Shown here: piece by piece, positions 26,542-35,909 of the stretch | Numbering within the stretch: position 1 is the stretch's first letter | Layout of the letters: each line of letters begins with the position of its first letter | Assembly: GCA_947495035.1 (NCBI GenBank) | Contig: CANLXI010000019.1 | Location: forward strand, 62,001 to 126,000 | DNA length: 64,000 bases | Reading direction: 5' to 3' | From: an uncultured Granulosicoccus sp. | GTDB lineage: Bacteria; Pseudomonadota; Gammaproteobacteria; Granulosicoccales; Granulosicoccaceae | The notes under the pieces: model-generated | What the model was told of the DNA's origin: nothing | The model's database searches: none | Seen by the model: the letters and a program-made list of their open reading frames with translations, nothing else | Translations under genes and position numbers: made by a program

Positions 26542-27768
26542 ATGTCTGACAGTTGCCTGGAATTGACGAACCGAGAAGCGCGCGCGCTCTGGCTGGAACG
26601 CCAGGGCCTGGCCGCATTACCCTGTGGCAAGCGTCAGGTAAATGCCTTTGCCGATTGCGTGACTGCGCTTGGCATGGTGCAACTCGATGCCATCGGTATC
26701 CTCGCTCGCGCCCATCATCACATACTGTGGAGCCGTCAATCGGCCTACCGTCAGAAGCACTACAATCGGCTACTGCAGGAAAACCGGCAGGTATTCGAGC
26801 ATTTCAGTCATGATGCCGTCATTCTGCCGATGTCCACCTACCCCTACTGGCAACGGCAGCACCAACGACGCGCAGAACACTATTGTCGGACACGCTGGCA
26901 GCAACAGGAAGACGAGCAGCAGCTGCAGCAGCAATTGCTTCGCCACATCGACAGACATGGGCCAGTCTGCTCACGCGATCTGGCCTTTCACCAGAAAGGC
27001 CCCGTGGACAAATCGGTGCATGCATGGATGCGTCCGCGACAAAAGCAGGCCTTGGACTTTCTCTGGCTGACCGGGGCTCTGAGCGTGTCCCATCGACAGG
27101 GATTCACCAAATACTACGACCTGACCGAACGTGTCATTCCGGCCTGCTTTCGCGAACAGCAGGTGGATGAAACAGACCAGATTGACTGGTTGTGCGAACA
27201 GGCTCTGATGAAACTCGGGTTTGCCAACGCAACAGAGATCCAGCGCTTCTGGGACGCCTGCAGCATTAAGGAAGTGCAAGCCTGGCTGAAACGATCAGAC
27301 TCGAAGGTCATACCGGTGTGCTATCCGGATCATCAGGGAAACAGACACAAGGCATTCGCGCTCGCCGAGCAGGAAGAGGCATTGCGCCATGGCAACCGTC
27401 CTACCACACGACTGCGCATCATCAACCCGTTCGACCCCGCAGTTCGCGATCGCCAACGACTGCAGCGCCTGTTCGGATTCGAATACCGAATCGAAATCTA
27501 TGTGCCGCCCGAACGCAGACGCTATGGCTATTACGTCTATCCCATGCTGGAAGGTGACCGCATCATCGGGCGTATCGATGTGCGCGCCAATAGAGAGTCT
27601 GACCAACTCGATACCCGCGCCTGGTGGCTGGAACCCGGAGTCAGGGAAACGCGTGCACGACGGGAGAAGATCAGCCGCGAGCTGACTCGTCTGGCCGCGC
27701 TGGCCGAAGTCTCGGATGCCGGCCCCCTGCCGATGGTATCACCGGCGCCGGGGAACGGCTCACACTGA
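26542..27768 (+). CDS. ycaQ: YcaQ-type winged-helix DNA glycosylase
   Basis: 408 residues from an ATG that follows a divergent gene by 97 bases. The protein matches the HTH_42 (YcaQ/AlkX) family of glycosylases that unhook DNA interstrand crosslinks: LGMVQLDAIGILARAHHHILW with the catalytic QxD, the FEHFSHDAVILP segment and AWMRPRQKQALDFLWLTGAL. Near the end are RIINPFDPAVRDRQRLQRLFGFEY and YGYYVYPMLEGDRIIGRIDVRA. Length and order fit the family. Confidence 0.85.
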   Translation: MSDSCLELTNREARALWLERQGLAALPCGKRQVNAFADCVTALGMVQLDAIGILARAHHHILWSRQSAYRQKHYNRLLQENRQVFEHFSHDAVILPMSTYPYWQRQHQRRAEHYCRTRWQQQEDEQQLQQQLLRHIDRHGPVCSRDLAFHQKGPVDKSVHAWMRPRQKQALDFLWLTGALSVSHRQGFTKYYDLTERVIPACFREQQVDETDQIDWLCEQALMKLGFANATEIQRFWDACSIKEVQAWLKRSDSKVIPVCYPDHQGNRHKAFALAEQEEALRHGNRPTTRLRIINPFDPAVRDRQRLQRLFGFEYRIEIYVPPERRRYGYYVYPMLEGDRIIGRIDVRANRESDQLDTRAWWLEPGVRETRARREKISRELTRLAALAEVSDAGPLPMVSPAPGNGSH

Positions 27769-27872
27769 TCCAGACGGTGTTGCCGGCTCTCGGGTATGGT
27801 GGCCAGTCGGTCATGTCAGCGGTTTTCAGACGAAGCCGCGTTCGCCGCAGTGTTGCTTGCTGAACGCTCTGT

Positions 27873-28313
27873 TCACCCCTGCGGCGAACCCGCGATGTAT
27901 CCGGCCATCTCCTTCTGCTCGGCTTCTGCTTCGCGCAACCGGGCATTCAGGACGTCTCGGATACTGACGACTCCGGCCAGCTCATTGGCAACGGCAACGG
28001 GTACGTGACGTATGCGTTTCTCATCCATCAGTTCCATCACCGAGGCCACCGTGTCATCCGGAGCGCAGGTAAACACCTTGCTGGTCATCAGATCGCCCAC
28101 CTTGTAGGCGCTGAAGTCTGCAGATTCGTTGGCCAGACCTCGAACGATATCCCGCTCACTCAGGATGCCGTCGATCCTGCGACCATTGCCGCTGACCACG
28201 AGTACCCCGATGCGCTCGCTGGCGAGGATCTGGATAGCACTCTGCAGTGTCGCTTCTGCCGTTGTGGTCTGAACTCCCGACCCTTTCCCTCTGAGAATTT
28301 CAGCAATCAACAT
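27873..28313 (-). CDS. CBS-domain protein
   Basis: 146 residues from the ATG at 28313. Two CBS domains fill the protein: SAIQILASERIGVLVVSG with GILSERDIVRGL, and VGDLMTSKVFTCAPDDTV with HVPVAVANELAGVVSIRDVL. Such domains bind adenine nucleotides and sense energy status; stand-alone forms usually partner another enzyme. The ending EAEAEQKEMAGYI is typical of this single-protein family (BON/CBS-type, seen near phosphate and carbon metabolism). Nothing nearby identifies a partner. Confidence 0.75.
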   Translation of the reverse strand: MLIAEILRGKGSGVQTTTAEATLQSAIQILASERIGVLVVSGNGRRIDGILSERDIVRGLANESADFSAYKVGDLMTSKVFTCAPDDTVASVMELMDEKRIRHVPVAVANELAGVVSIRDVLNARLREAEAEQKEMAGYIAGSPQG

Positions 28314-28390
28314 TGTCCTGGACCCGTGGATGGTAAAGATCGGAATCAACACACTGTCACAACTGACATCGAGCTTGCAAGTACCAGTTC

Positions 28391-28421
28391 CTGCAGTGAA
28401 CAGGCGGACTGTTCACTGCAG
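28391..28421. terminator. 13-bp perfect hairpin between GH16 and CBS genes
   Basis: CTGCAGTGAACAG (28391-28403) and CTGTTCACTGCAG (28409-28421) are perfectly complementary with a GCGGA loop. It lies 34 bases downstream of the GH16 stop and 78 bases upstream of the CBS start, so it could be either a terminator without a T run for the former or an operator for the latter. Confidence 0.5.
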
Positions 28422-28454
28422 TTTCCGATAAAACCTGACGCGGATCAGTTCGTA

Positions 28455-30350
28455 TCAGGGCACACCGAAGGTGGCCGTGCTCTGGAAGGCATCCCGCTGG
28501 TATACGCGGATGTAATCGGCTTCGAACTCCAGAGGGAATATCGACTCATCCGACACATCCGGCGTAGGAGCCCAGCCGCTGCCGGCAACCAGATAGTTGA
28601 CGATATTCATGGGCTGACGGGCAACCTGCGGGCCGAACATCCGCTTGACCTCGCGCCCATCGATGTACCAGATGACCAGTTGTGGTTCCCACAGAACACC
28701 GAAAGTATGCCATTCGTTGTTATCGGCATAGGTGCCACCGCCCGGCTTCGCGTAGGACATGGTGGGAGCCGATCGCGTGATCCCCGTGTTGACATCCCCG
28801 AAGTGGTAAGTCTGGAAAGCATCCGGATCACCGAAGGGATTCTCTCCAAGATATTCGATGATGTCGATTTCGGGTGCATGGAAGTTCACGCCATTACCGG
28901 CATAACGATGATAGAGATAGAAACTGGAGAGTGCACCCGGCGTACCGCTGACGCGAAACCGTCCCTCGGTGTAGCCATAGATGAACTGAAAACGATCATG
29001 GGATGACAGGGCCCCGGAAAGAAACTCACACCGATCCACGCCCAGACGGTCCTCTTCATCACAGACCGGCGGCAGCTTTTCACGCAAGTCGTCAGGTACT
29101 GGCGCGGCCTTGATGATCAGCGAATCTCCCGTCAATTCGAAAGGTTCGTAACCGAAATCCGGATCTCGCTGCGAGTTGACAAAGTACTGCTGCTCACCGT
29201 TGATGATCCGGCTGTCGCCCCAGGTCAGACTGGTCTGCCACTTCTCCGGATCGACTTCGTCTCCATCGAACTCATCGCTGAACACCAGATCGAAATCCTC
29301 GATCCAGTAGTCGACCGCCGAAAGGTCATGATCCTGCACGAAGGTGTCGTTCTCGCCCTTGTACAGGTCGCGGTACAGCGGTACCGGTGCGTTGCTGTTC
29401 TCCAGGTACGTGATACGCAACTGCTCGGACGCTGCAGATTCCTGCCCTTCATCGTCGACTGCGGTCACGTAGTAGACATAGGTTCTGCCCGGATCCGGCT
29501 GGTTGTCGGCGCAGTTGTGCACGACATCGAAGAAACGCGTGAAATTGCAATCGATGAACGACGTGGTGATCCAGTCCTTCTCTATTTCTTCCTGTGTTCC
29601 GCCGGCCAGCTCATCCTGTCCCTCATAGGTCTCGCGGACTTCGTAGGTCACACCATCACTGCGGTAGATGTTGTATTGAACAACTTCACCGTCGTCATTG
29701 GCCGGGGCCCAGCTGAATTCAGCCCAATTGTTGGAGACGAGATCGAGTCGCAGGTTCTTGGGTTGCGTTGGTGGGCCACCAGCCACGGCCTGTTCCTCAT
29801 CTGTTTCCAGAAACGATCCGAAAGGGTCTTGCGGATTCTGAGCGGCAATGGGTGGTGCGTCCGGATCGTCGAGTTCCGGTACGCTCGGTGGTGGCAGCTC
29901 GCCCGGCGTGAATCCACCCGTGTCGGTGCCAGTGGTTGTACCACCGCCCGTGTCGGTTCCGGTGTCAGTGCCAGCACCTGTATCCGTTCCGGTGTCTGTA
30001 CCCGTGTCCGTTCCTGCTCCGGTGCCCGTTCCGGTGTCTGTACCCGTGTCCGTTCCTGCGCCCGTGCCAGCGCCCGTGCCAGCGCCCGTGCCAGCGCCTG
30101 TGTCCGTGCCGGTATCAGTACCGACGCCGGTATCCGTTCCCGTGTCGGTACCGGCTGTTGCATTGCCGGTTTCACCACCCGTTTCACCACCCGTTTCACC
30201 ATCGGGGTCATCGTCGATCGATGTGGTATTACCCCCACCATCCAATGGATCGCTCAGCGAATTGGAATCGGAGGAACATGCCGTGAGTGTCATGGTCAGC
30301 AGGACGGTCGACAACAAGGCACCGTTGCGAAGATCAGGTCTTTTCATCAT
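28455..30350 (-). CDS. GH16 family lipoprotein (laminarinase/beta-glucanase-like)
   Basis: 631 residues: a lipoprotein leader with LTACS, a low-complexity threonine/glycine/aspartate linker to about residue 145, then an FN3-type domain (PKNLRLDLVSNNWAEFSW to YVYYVTAVDDEGQES). The GH16 catalytic domain runs from about residue 345 to the end. The motif E494-I-D496-I-I-E499 carries the nucleophile and acid/base. Conserved substrate-binding segments such as YGYTEGRFRV and WHTFGVLWEPQLVIWYIDG are present. It should cleave beta-1,3-glucans such as laminarin at the cell surface. Confidence 0.85.
   Translation of the reverse strand: MMKRPDLRNGALLSTVLLTMTLTACSSDSNSLSDPLDGGGNTTSIDDDPDGETGGETGGETGNATAGTDTGTDTGVGTDTGTDTGAGTGAGTGAGTGAGTDTGTDTGTGTGAGTDTGTDTGTDTGAGTDTGTDTGGGTTTGTDTGGFTPGELPPPSVPELDDPDAPPIAAQNPQDPFGSFLETDEEQAVAGGPPTQPKNLRLDLVSNNWAEFSWAPANDDGEVVQYNIYRSDGVTYEVRETYEGQDELAGGTQEEIEKDWITTSFIDCNFTRFFDVVHNCADNQPDPGRTYVYYVTAVDDEGQESAASEQLRITYLENSNAPVPLYRDLYKGENDTFVQDHDLSAVDYWIEDFDLVFSDEFDGDEVDPEKWQTSLTWGDSRIINGEQQYFVNSQRDPDFGYEPFELTGDSLIIKAAPVPDDLREKLPPVCDEEDRLGVDRCEFLSGALSSHDRFQFIYGYTEGRFRVSGTPGALSSFYLYHRYAGNGVNFHAPEIDIIEYLGENPFGDPDAFQTYHFGDVNTGITRSAPTMSYAKPGGGTYADNNEWHTFGVLWEPQLVIWYIDGREVKRMFGPQVARQPMNIVNYLVAGSGWAPTPDVSDESIFPLEFEADYIRVYQRDAFQSTATFGVP
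29917..30156 (-). repeat. TGTDTG-type coding low-complexity repeats in GH16 gene
   Basis: About 240 bases of short-period repeats encode units such as TGTDTG and TGAG. The 18-base and 12-base units are imperfect. It forms a flexible linker between the lipid anchor and the FN3 domain. Confidence 0.85.
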
Positions 30351-30488
30351 GTGTCAGTGAGCAGGTCTCGAGGACCCGAAATCGGGAGTCACGCTATATT
30401 CCGCGCTGCAGCCCGTGGGAGTCAAGGTAGAATGACCGTCTGTACGGATATTCCCTATCCGACTGTTACCTGACAGTATAGTTCGCAG

Positions 30489-32039
30489 TCAGTCGCGGAA
30501 TTTGCGCCATGCAAAATGTCCGGTGTTACCCGGCCATGCTGTTCCTCCATGCACGAACTCTCGTCTTTCGACAGCTTCTGCAATATCCTGCAATGACCGG
30601 ATATACTCCATATGACCGCCGAGCCGCGCGTAATCACAGCGACGCAGCGTGAATTCAATGGGTGCTACCAGAGCTGGGGTAGGCACATAACCGAAGGCAT
30701 TGCGTGGCATGCGGGCAACATCGGCCATGACCGTGATCCCGCCTCCCGGCCAGACGTAGGCAGGTGCACCGCCGCAGGAAACATGAGTCAGGGCTTGCCT
30801 GACCGATCGTGTCAGACTCACCGGGTTTTCGGTAACGCCTGCTCGCAACGAGCCCCCGGCACCGCCCATGAACAGCACCGAACAAAGCGATGGTTCACAG
30901 TTTTCGGCGATACGCTCGACGGACAGTTGCAGCGCTGCCGGCAAGTCTGCAGTGACCGGTTGCAAGGCCTCATCCAGCTCGAAGTAGGCCCATTGCTCAC
31001 CGGTGGTCGACACCATCAGTAACCGCATACCCGGCCAGGCAATGGCCGGCTTGAAGTCGTCGAGAATACTCAGCGGATCGCTGATATCGGTGCCTCCCCA
31101 ACCGGACCCCGGTTCGGCGACCTGAAAATAGCGCCCTGGCGTCGAGCGCCGGCCCTTGATGCGCAAACCGGTGGGCGGCATGCCAAGCAGTTTGCCAGCC
31201 TGATGTTCGGACAGCACGCCGGTGATGTGATCATCCACCACCACCACCTCATCCACATGGGGGGCCCATTGCCGCGCAAACATGCCGATGGTGGCGGATC
31301 CGCAGCCGACACGCATCAACTCCTCTCGAACCCCATTGACGATCGGCGCGGCCTCTGCCTGTACGGTGATCTCGGCACCGCCGTCAATGCTCATGTCTAC
31401 CGCTTCGCGGTTACACAGTTGCAACAAGGCCTGGCAGGTGATTCTACCTTCCTTTTTCGAGCCGCCAGTCAGGTGGTTCACACCTCCCAATGACAACATC
31501 TGCGAGCCGTACTCGCCGGTTGTGACATGACCCACGGCCTCCCCGTCAACCCTCACCGTAGCCCGCTCAGGGCCGATATGCCGGTCAGTATCGATCTTTA
31601 TCTTTGCTCCGCAATAACTGAATATGCCTTCCGTCACCACGGTCACCATGTCCACGTCATCGTATTGCTGACTGACGATGAACGGGGCAGGCTTGTAATC
31701 CGGATAGGTTGTGCCCGCACCGATTGCCGTGACAAATGTTCGATTGCCACCCAGGATGTCCCCGTCCCAGCCAGGCACGACAGGCTCTTCCTCTTCCTGA
31801 GCATCCGGAGCTGATTCTGACGACGACTGACCCTCCTTCAGCAGAAAAGGCACAGCCCGCGCGGCAGGGTCATCGGTCCGTTGCAGAATGGTAAAGGCAT
31901 CCACTCGAACCAGTTCCCCGCCATCATTGGCATACCGGTCACAGGCGCCGGTGCGGCCATCCTTGATGTAGCACAACACCGGACAGGCATCGCAGCGGAT
32001 CTTGCCGTTCTCTTCCTGCTCTACCGCAAATCTCACCAT
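30489..32039 (-). CDS. hnr: 6-Hydroxynicotinate reductase
   Basis: The 516-residue product from the ATG at 32039 (TGAGGTCAGG upstream) is identified from its likeness to the Hnr of Eubacterium barkeri, which reduces 6-hydroxynicotinate to 1,4,5,6-tetrahydro-6-oxonicotinate. A cysteine cluster near the N-terminus, CDACPVLCYIKDG followed by CDRY, fits a [4Fe-4S] site. An acidic insert (SSSESAPDAQEEEEP, about residues 75-90) separates it from the main domain, which has GAGTTYPDYKP, SYCGAKIK, LSLGGVNHLTGG and GGAGGSLRAG segments. The electron donor in this organism is unknown. It ends the long minus-strand operon, 70 bases after the molybdenum subunit. Confidence 0.82.
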   Translation of the reverse strand: MVRFAVEQEENGKIRCDACPVLCYIKDGRTGACDRYANDGGELVRVDAFTILQRTDDPAARAVPFLLKEGQSSSESAPDAQEEEEPVVPGWDGDILGGNRTFVTAIGAGTTYPDYKPAPFIVSQQYDDVDMVTVVTEGIFSYCGAKIKIDTDRHIGPERATVRVDGEAVGHVTTGEYGSQMLSLGGVNHLTGGSKKEGRITCQALLQLCNREAVDMSIDGGAEITVQAEAAPIVNGVREELMRVGCGSATIGMFARQWAPHVDEVVVVDDHITGVLSEHQAGKLLGMPPTGLRIKGRRSTPGRYFQVAEPGSGWGGTDISDPLSILDDFKPAIAWPGMRLLMVSTTGEQWAYFELDEALQPVTADLPAALQLSVERIAENCEPSLCSVLFMGGAGGSLRAGVTENPVSLTRSVRQALTHVSCGGAPAYVWPGGGITVMADVARMPRNAFGYVPTPALVAPIEFTLRRCDYARLGGHMEYIRSLQDIAEAVERREFVHGGTAWPGNTGHFAWRKFRD

Positions 32040-32109
32040 GATCTGCCTGACCTCAATGAGATATGAAGATACGAAGCAGAAACGCGATTTCCGGTCGTGG
32101 ACTTGTGTC

Positions 32110-34947
32110 TCATCGAGGCTGGCTCCCTTGGTCACGGATGGCCGCCAGCACCTTGTCAGGCGTAGCCGGCAGATGACGGATGCGTACACCGCAGGCATGG
32201 GTGATGGCGTTGAGTATGGCCGGCGCGGTAGGAATCAGCACATGCTCTCCCAGCCCCTTCGCTCCGAACGGCCCATGGGGGTCTTCCACTTCGACGATGA
32301 TGGTCTTGATGGGAGGGATATCACCAATGGTGGGGATGAGGTAGTCATGCAGGTTCTCGGTTCGCCCCGGTATGAATTCTTCCATCAGGGCAAGGCCGAT
32401 TCCCTGCGCCACCCCACCATGAATCTGCCCCTCGACCAGCAAGGGGTTGATGGCTCGACCGACATCATGGGCTGCAATGAGAGACTGCAACTGCACCGTT
32501 CCGAGTTGCGTGTCCACATCCAGAGATACCATCTGCGCGGCATAGCCATACTGAGCATAGGGTATCCCCTGGCCATTCTCGTCCATGGGGCTGGTTGGTG
32601 GATCGAAGGATTCTTCGGCCATCAGGACGTACCCGAATTCATTGATCGGCAGCTGTTGCAGATCGATCGAGCTGGTATCGGCTGATGCCGGATTGACATG
32701 CAACACATTCTGCCGGATGTCCAGCTCTTGCAAGGTCGCACAGTTGGTCAGTCTGGCAATCTGCCTGCGCAGCGCCAGCGCGCTCAGACGGGCAGCCTGT
32801 CCCGTAACGAACGTCTGCCGCGAAGCGGAGGTCTTGCCGGCATCCGGTGTCAGAGCAGAATCCGCACCGAGCAGCACGATGTCCGCGACCGACACACCCA
32901 GCGCCTGTGCAAAGATCTGCGTGATGACCGTATTGGAACCCTGCCCGATGTCCATGGCACCCTGATGCAGGCAGATTCGGCCGTCGGCACGGATGCCCGC
33001 TCTGATGGTCGACGGGTTGGGCAGCGAGGTGTTGCCACAGCCATACCAGCCGCAGGCTATACCGACACCGCGGCGCAGTGACAGCCCACTGTCCATGGCA
33101 AGCCGGTTGAATGACTCGGCATCGGCCAGTGCTGCAGACCAGGCATCCTGCAGAGCCTGCAGGCAGGGTTTGATACCCACCGCCGATTCGAAGGTCTGTC
33201 CCGTGACGGTAGGCTGATCATTATCCAGTGCATTCAACAGACGGAACGCCAGTCGATCCATGCCGATCGATTCAGCCAGTTCATCAAACAGGGACTCCTG
33301 GGCAATGGCTGCCTGCGGCACCCCGAAGCCACGAAACGCACCCGCCGGTGCGCAGTGCGTGTATACCCCCACGGTATGCGCCCGATAGTTCGGCGTGAAA
33401 TACGGGCCTGAAGCATGTACCGGCACTCGATTGGCCACCGTGGGCCCCCAGGACGCATAGGCACCGGTGTTGAATGTTCCGTCGAATCGGAACCCGCACA
33501 AGCGACCGGAGCGTTCGATACCGATCTCGACCTCGAGCCGCGATGGGTGGCGCTTGGTACTCGATTGCATGGACTCCTGACGTGAAAAGGTCATGCGTAC
33601 CGGCACATTCAGTATCCAGGCAGCCAGGGCAATACAGGGTTGATAGGTAAGATCGAGCTTGGAGCCGAACCCCCCTCCCACGGCCGTGGGGACGATTCTC
33701 ACGGCAGTTTCATCCAGCCCCATGATCCGGGCCAGGCTGTCCCGGTTCATGTAAGGCGCCTGAGTACAGCCATGCACTTCGATCGTGTCTCCGACTCGAC
33801 GTGCGAATCCCGCCTCTGGCTCGATATAAGCGTGTTCGATGAACCCGGTATTGAAGGTTGCCCCTGCCACCTTGAACGCTTGCGCCAGACCTGCCTCCGC
33901 ATCACCGCGCTGCACCAGGCCCTCGCACAGAGTGTTGCCGCTCGTACCCGAATGCAACTGTGCTGCGTCGGGTCGGCTTGACTGGATCGGATCCAGCAAG
34001 GCAGGCTCTTCCGTCCAGGTCACCGGAAAGTCGCTCAGATCCAGAGATTCCATGGTGCTGGCCAGACCGATGATCGCCGCAACAGCCTCCCCCTTGAAAC
34101 GAGCGCAGTCTTCGGCAAACACCGGCTGGTCGATATAGGGAGGAATGACCCCGAACGCATTCTGGCCCGGTATATCGCGTGCACACAGGATTGCCTCGAT
34201 ACCGGGATGCCGGGCCTTGTATGCGTCCAGGTCACCAAGCACGAAGGACGCGTGATGAAACGGAGAGCGCAGCAATCGGCAAACCCTGGCATCCACTGGT
34301 GCCACATCATCGCCGAAGCATTCCAGACCCGACACCTTCGCCTGTCCGTCCAGTCGCTGCAAGGACAAGCCAACCGGCTGCCGTCGCTCGGTCAGCGATC
34401 GAACCTGGCCAGTATCGTCCTGCTCTGCGGGTGCCGCATCCACCTGCGTTGCCAGTCTGACGGCATCGATGATCTTTCGGTATCCGGTGCAGCGACAGAG
34501 AACGCCCCCCAGGGCATCCTGCACGGCCTGTTCGTCCGGCTCGCTAACCTGCCTCAGCAGAGCCACCGCTGACACCAGCATGCCGGGTGTGCAAATACCA
34601 CACTGCGCAGCCCCGTGTCGCAGAAAGGATTGTTGCAACTGCCGCATCAGTGGTTCAGAACGTTCCAGACCCTGAACGGTCTCCACTTCACGCCCCCGCG
34701 CCTGCCCGACTGCAGTCAGGCAGGCGCAGACCGGAGCCCCGTCAAGCAGCACGGTACAGGCGCCGCAGTCACCCGCATTGCAACCGATCTTGACGTCCCT
34801 GCACGCCAGATTGTCTCGCAATACGGCTGACAGGCGCTGACTGTCGGCGCCATCGCAAGACACCTCAAGCGCGTTACAGCGAAAGGAGCAGACACCTCTC
34901 GCGACCTGTTCATCACCCAGTCTGCCGATTGTCTCGCCCCTTGTCAT
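32110..34947 (-). CDS. Fused [2Fe-2S]/molybdopterin subunit of a xanthine-dehydrogenase-family hydroxylase
   Basis: 945 residues join two subunits normally separate. Residues 1-170 are the iron-sulfur subunit with CNAGDCGACTVLLDG, then CACL, QCGICTPGML and LCRCTGYRKI (two [2Fe-2S] clusters). Residues about 190-945 are the molybdopterin subunit, with VGGGFGSKLDLT, FRGFGVPQAA, GCGNTSLPNPS, DIGQGSNTV and, near the end, KGLGEHVLIP with the catalytic glutamate. Its start overlaps the FAD subunit by 4 bases. Next to hnr it could be a nicotinate 6-hydroxylase, but the substrate is inferred from context only. Confidence 0.85.
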   Translation of the reverse strand: MTRGETIGRLGDEQVARGVCSFRCNALEVSCDGADSQRLSAVLRDNLACRDVKIGCNAGDCGACTVLLDGAPVCACLTAVGQARGREVETVQGLERSEPLMRQLQQSFLRHGAAQCGICTPGMLVSAVALLRQVSEPDEQAVQDALGGVLCRCTGYRKIIDAVRLATQVDAAPAEQDDTGQVRSLTERRQPVGLSLQRLDGQAKVSGLECFGDDVAPVDARVCRLLRSPFHHASFVLGDLDAYKARHPGIEAILCARDIPGQNAFGVIPPYIDQPVFAEDCARFKGEAVAAIIGLASTMESLDLSDFPVTWTEEPALLDPIQSSRPDAAQLHSGTSGNTLCEGLVQRGDAEAGLAQAFKVAGATFNTGFIEHAYIEPEAGFARRVGDTIEVHGCTQAPYMNRDSLARIMGLDETAVRIVPTAVGGGFGSKLDLTYQPCIALAAWILNVPVRMTFSRQESMQSSTKRHPSRLEVEIGIERSGRLCGFRFDGTFNTGAYASWGPTVANRVPVHASGPYFTPNYRAHTVGVYTHCAPAGAFRGFGVPQAAIAQESLFDELAESIGMDRLAFRLLNALDNDQPTVTGQTFESAVGIKPCLQALQDAWSAALADAESFNRLAMDSGLSLRRGVGIACGWYGCGNTSLPNPSTIRAGIRADGRICLHQGAMDIGQGSNTVITQIFAQALGVSVADIVLLGADSALTPDAGKTSASRQTFVTGQAARLSALALRRQIARLTNCATLQELDIRQNVLHVNPASADTSSIDLQQLPINEFGYVLMAEESFDPPTSPMDENGQGIPYAQYGYAAQMVSLDVDTQLGTVQLQSLIAAHDVGRAINPLLVEGQIHGGVAQGIGLALMEEFIPGRTENLHDYLIPTIGDIPPIKTIIVEVEDPHGPFGAKGLGEHVLIPTAPAILNAITHACGVRIRHLPATPDKVLAAIRDQGSQPR

Positions 34948-35834
34948 GACGACCCCTCCGGGCTGCGACTGCCAACGGTCCCGCGGGGCGCATTCTTCAC
35001 TGACTGCATTCCCCTGGCAAGCAGTAGTCGTATCAGCTGAACGACCACCTGCATTCTGTACTCGGCACTGCCTCTTACATCATCGATCGGAGCAAGCTCC
35101 GCCACCAGCGGCGGTGTCACCAGGGAGAGCAATTCGGCAGTCATGAACTGGCCTTGCAATACGGACTCCAGCTGACGCAGTCTGCAGGCCACCGCCGAAC
35201 AGGCACCCACGGCCACCCTGACTTCTTGAAGCTGCCCCTGTTCATCCGCCTCCAGCATGAGGCTGGCCATGACAATGGAAATGACCAGATAGCGCCGGGC
35301 ACCCAGCTTGACGAATTCACTGCAAGCCGTGTCGCCCATCTCGGGTATGTGCACCGCGATCATGATTTCGTCAGCGAGACGGCAGGTCTGGCGTGGCCCC
35401 AGTATGAACTCCTGAAGGGCTACCAGACGTGTACCACGAACCGATGCCAGCTCCACACTCGCGTTCAGGGTCAACAACGGTGGCACACCATCAGCCGCCG
35501 GTGAGGCATTGCACAGATTGCCTGCGACCGTTCCCGCATTCTGGATCTGTACCGAACCGACTTCCCGAGCCGCATCCTTGAGAGCCTTGAATACCCGAGG
35601 CAAGGGTGCGGCAATGACATCACTCCAGGTAGTCGCCGCCCCCAGACGATATCCGGATGCCGTTTTCTGAATGCCACGCAGGCCCTCGATACGTGAGACA
35701 TCCAGCACCTGCTCCGGCGCCGGAGCATCACGCAGCGCCGGATAGAAATCCGTGCCGCCTGCCAGAATCGGCATGGGTGTTCGAGACAGCTGTTCAAGCG
35801 CTCGTTCCAGGGACATCGACCCACCAATACTCAT
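34944..35834 (-). CDS. FAD-binding subunit of molybdenum hydroxylase
   Basis: The 296-residue start at 35834 has AGAGGTAG upstream. It matches the CoxM/CutM-type FAD subunit: ILAGGTDFYPALRD near the N-terminus, YRLGAATTWSDVIAAP, VGSVQIQNAGTVAGNLCNASPAADGVPPLLTLNA (the FAD-binding core) and LGARRYLVISIVM. It would pass electrons from the iron-sulfur clusters to the acceptor. It overlaps the fused subunit gene and follows livF by 75 bases. Confidence 0.88.
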   Translation of the reverse strand: MSIGGSMSLERALEQLSRTPMPILAGGTDFYPALRDAPAPEQVLDVSRIEGLRGIQKTASGYRLGAATTWSDVIAAPLPRVFKALKDAAREVGSVQIQNAGTVAGNLCNASPAADGVPPLLTLNASVELASVRGTRLVALQEFILGPRQTCRLADEIMIAVHIPEMGDTACSEFVKLGARRYLVISIVMASLMLEADEQGQLQEVRVAVGACSAVACRLRQLESVLQGQFMTAELLSLVTPPLVAELAPIDDVRGSAEYRMQVVVQLIRLLLARGMQSVKNAPRGTVGSRSPEGSS

Positions 35835-35909
35835 GTTGCTCTACCTCTTGCTCGTGTACAAGCCCCCCCAAAAGACAGATCCTGCCTTCCCTGCTACAAC
35901 GCAAAGCGC

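Noticed and set aside
29848..30360. Plus-strand open frame of valine/proline repeats.
   Set aside because: It is the antisense of the GH16 linker repeats.
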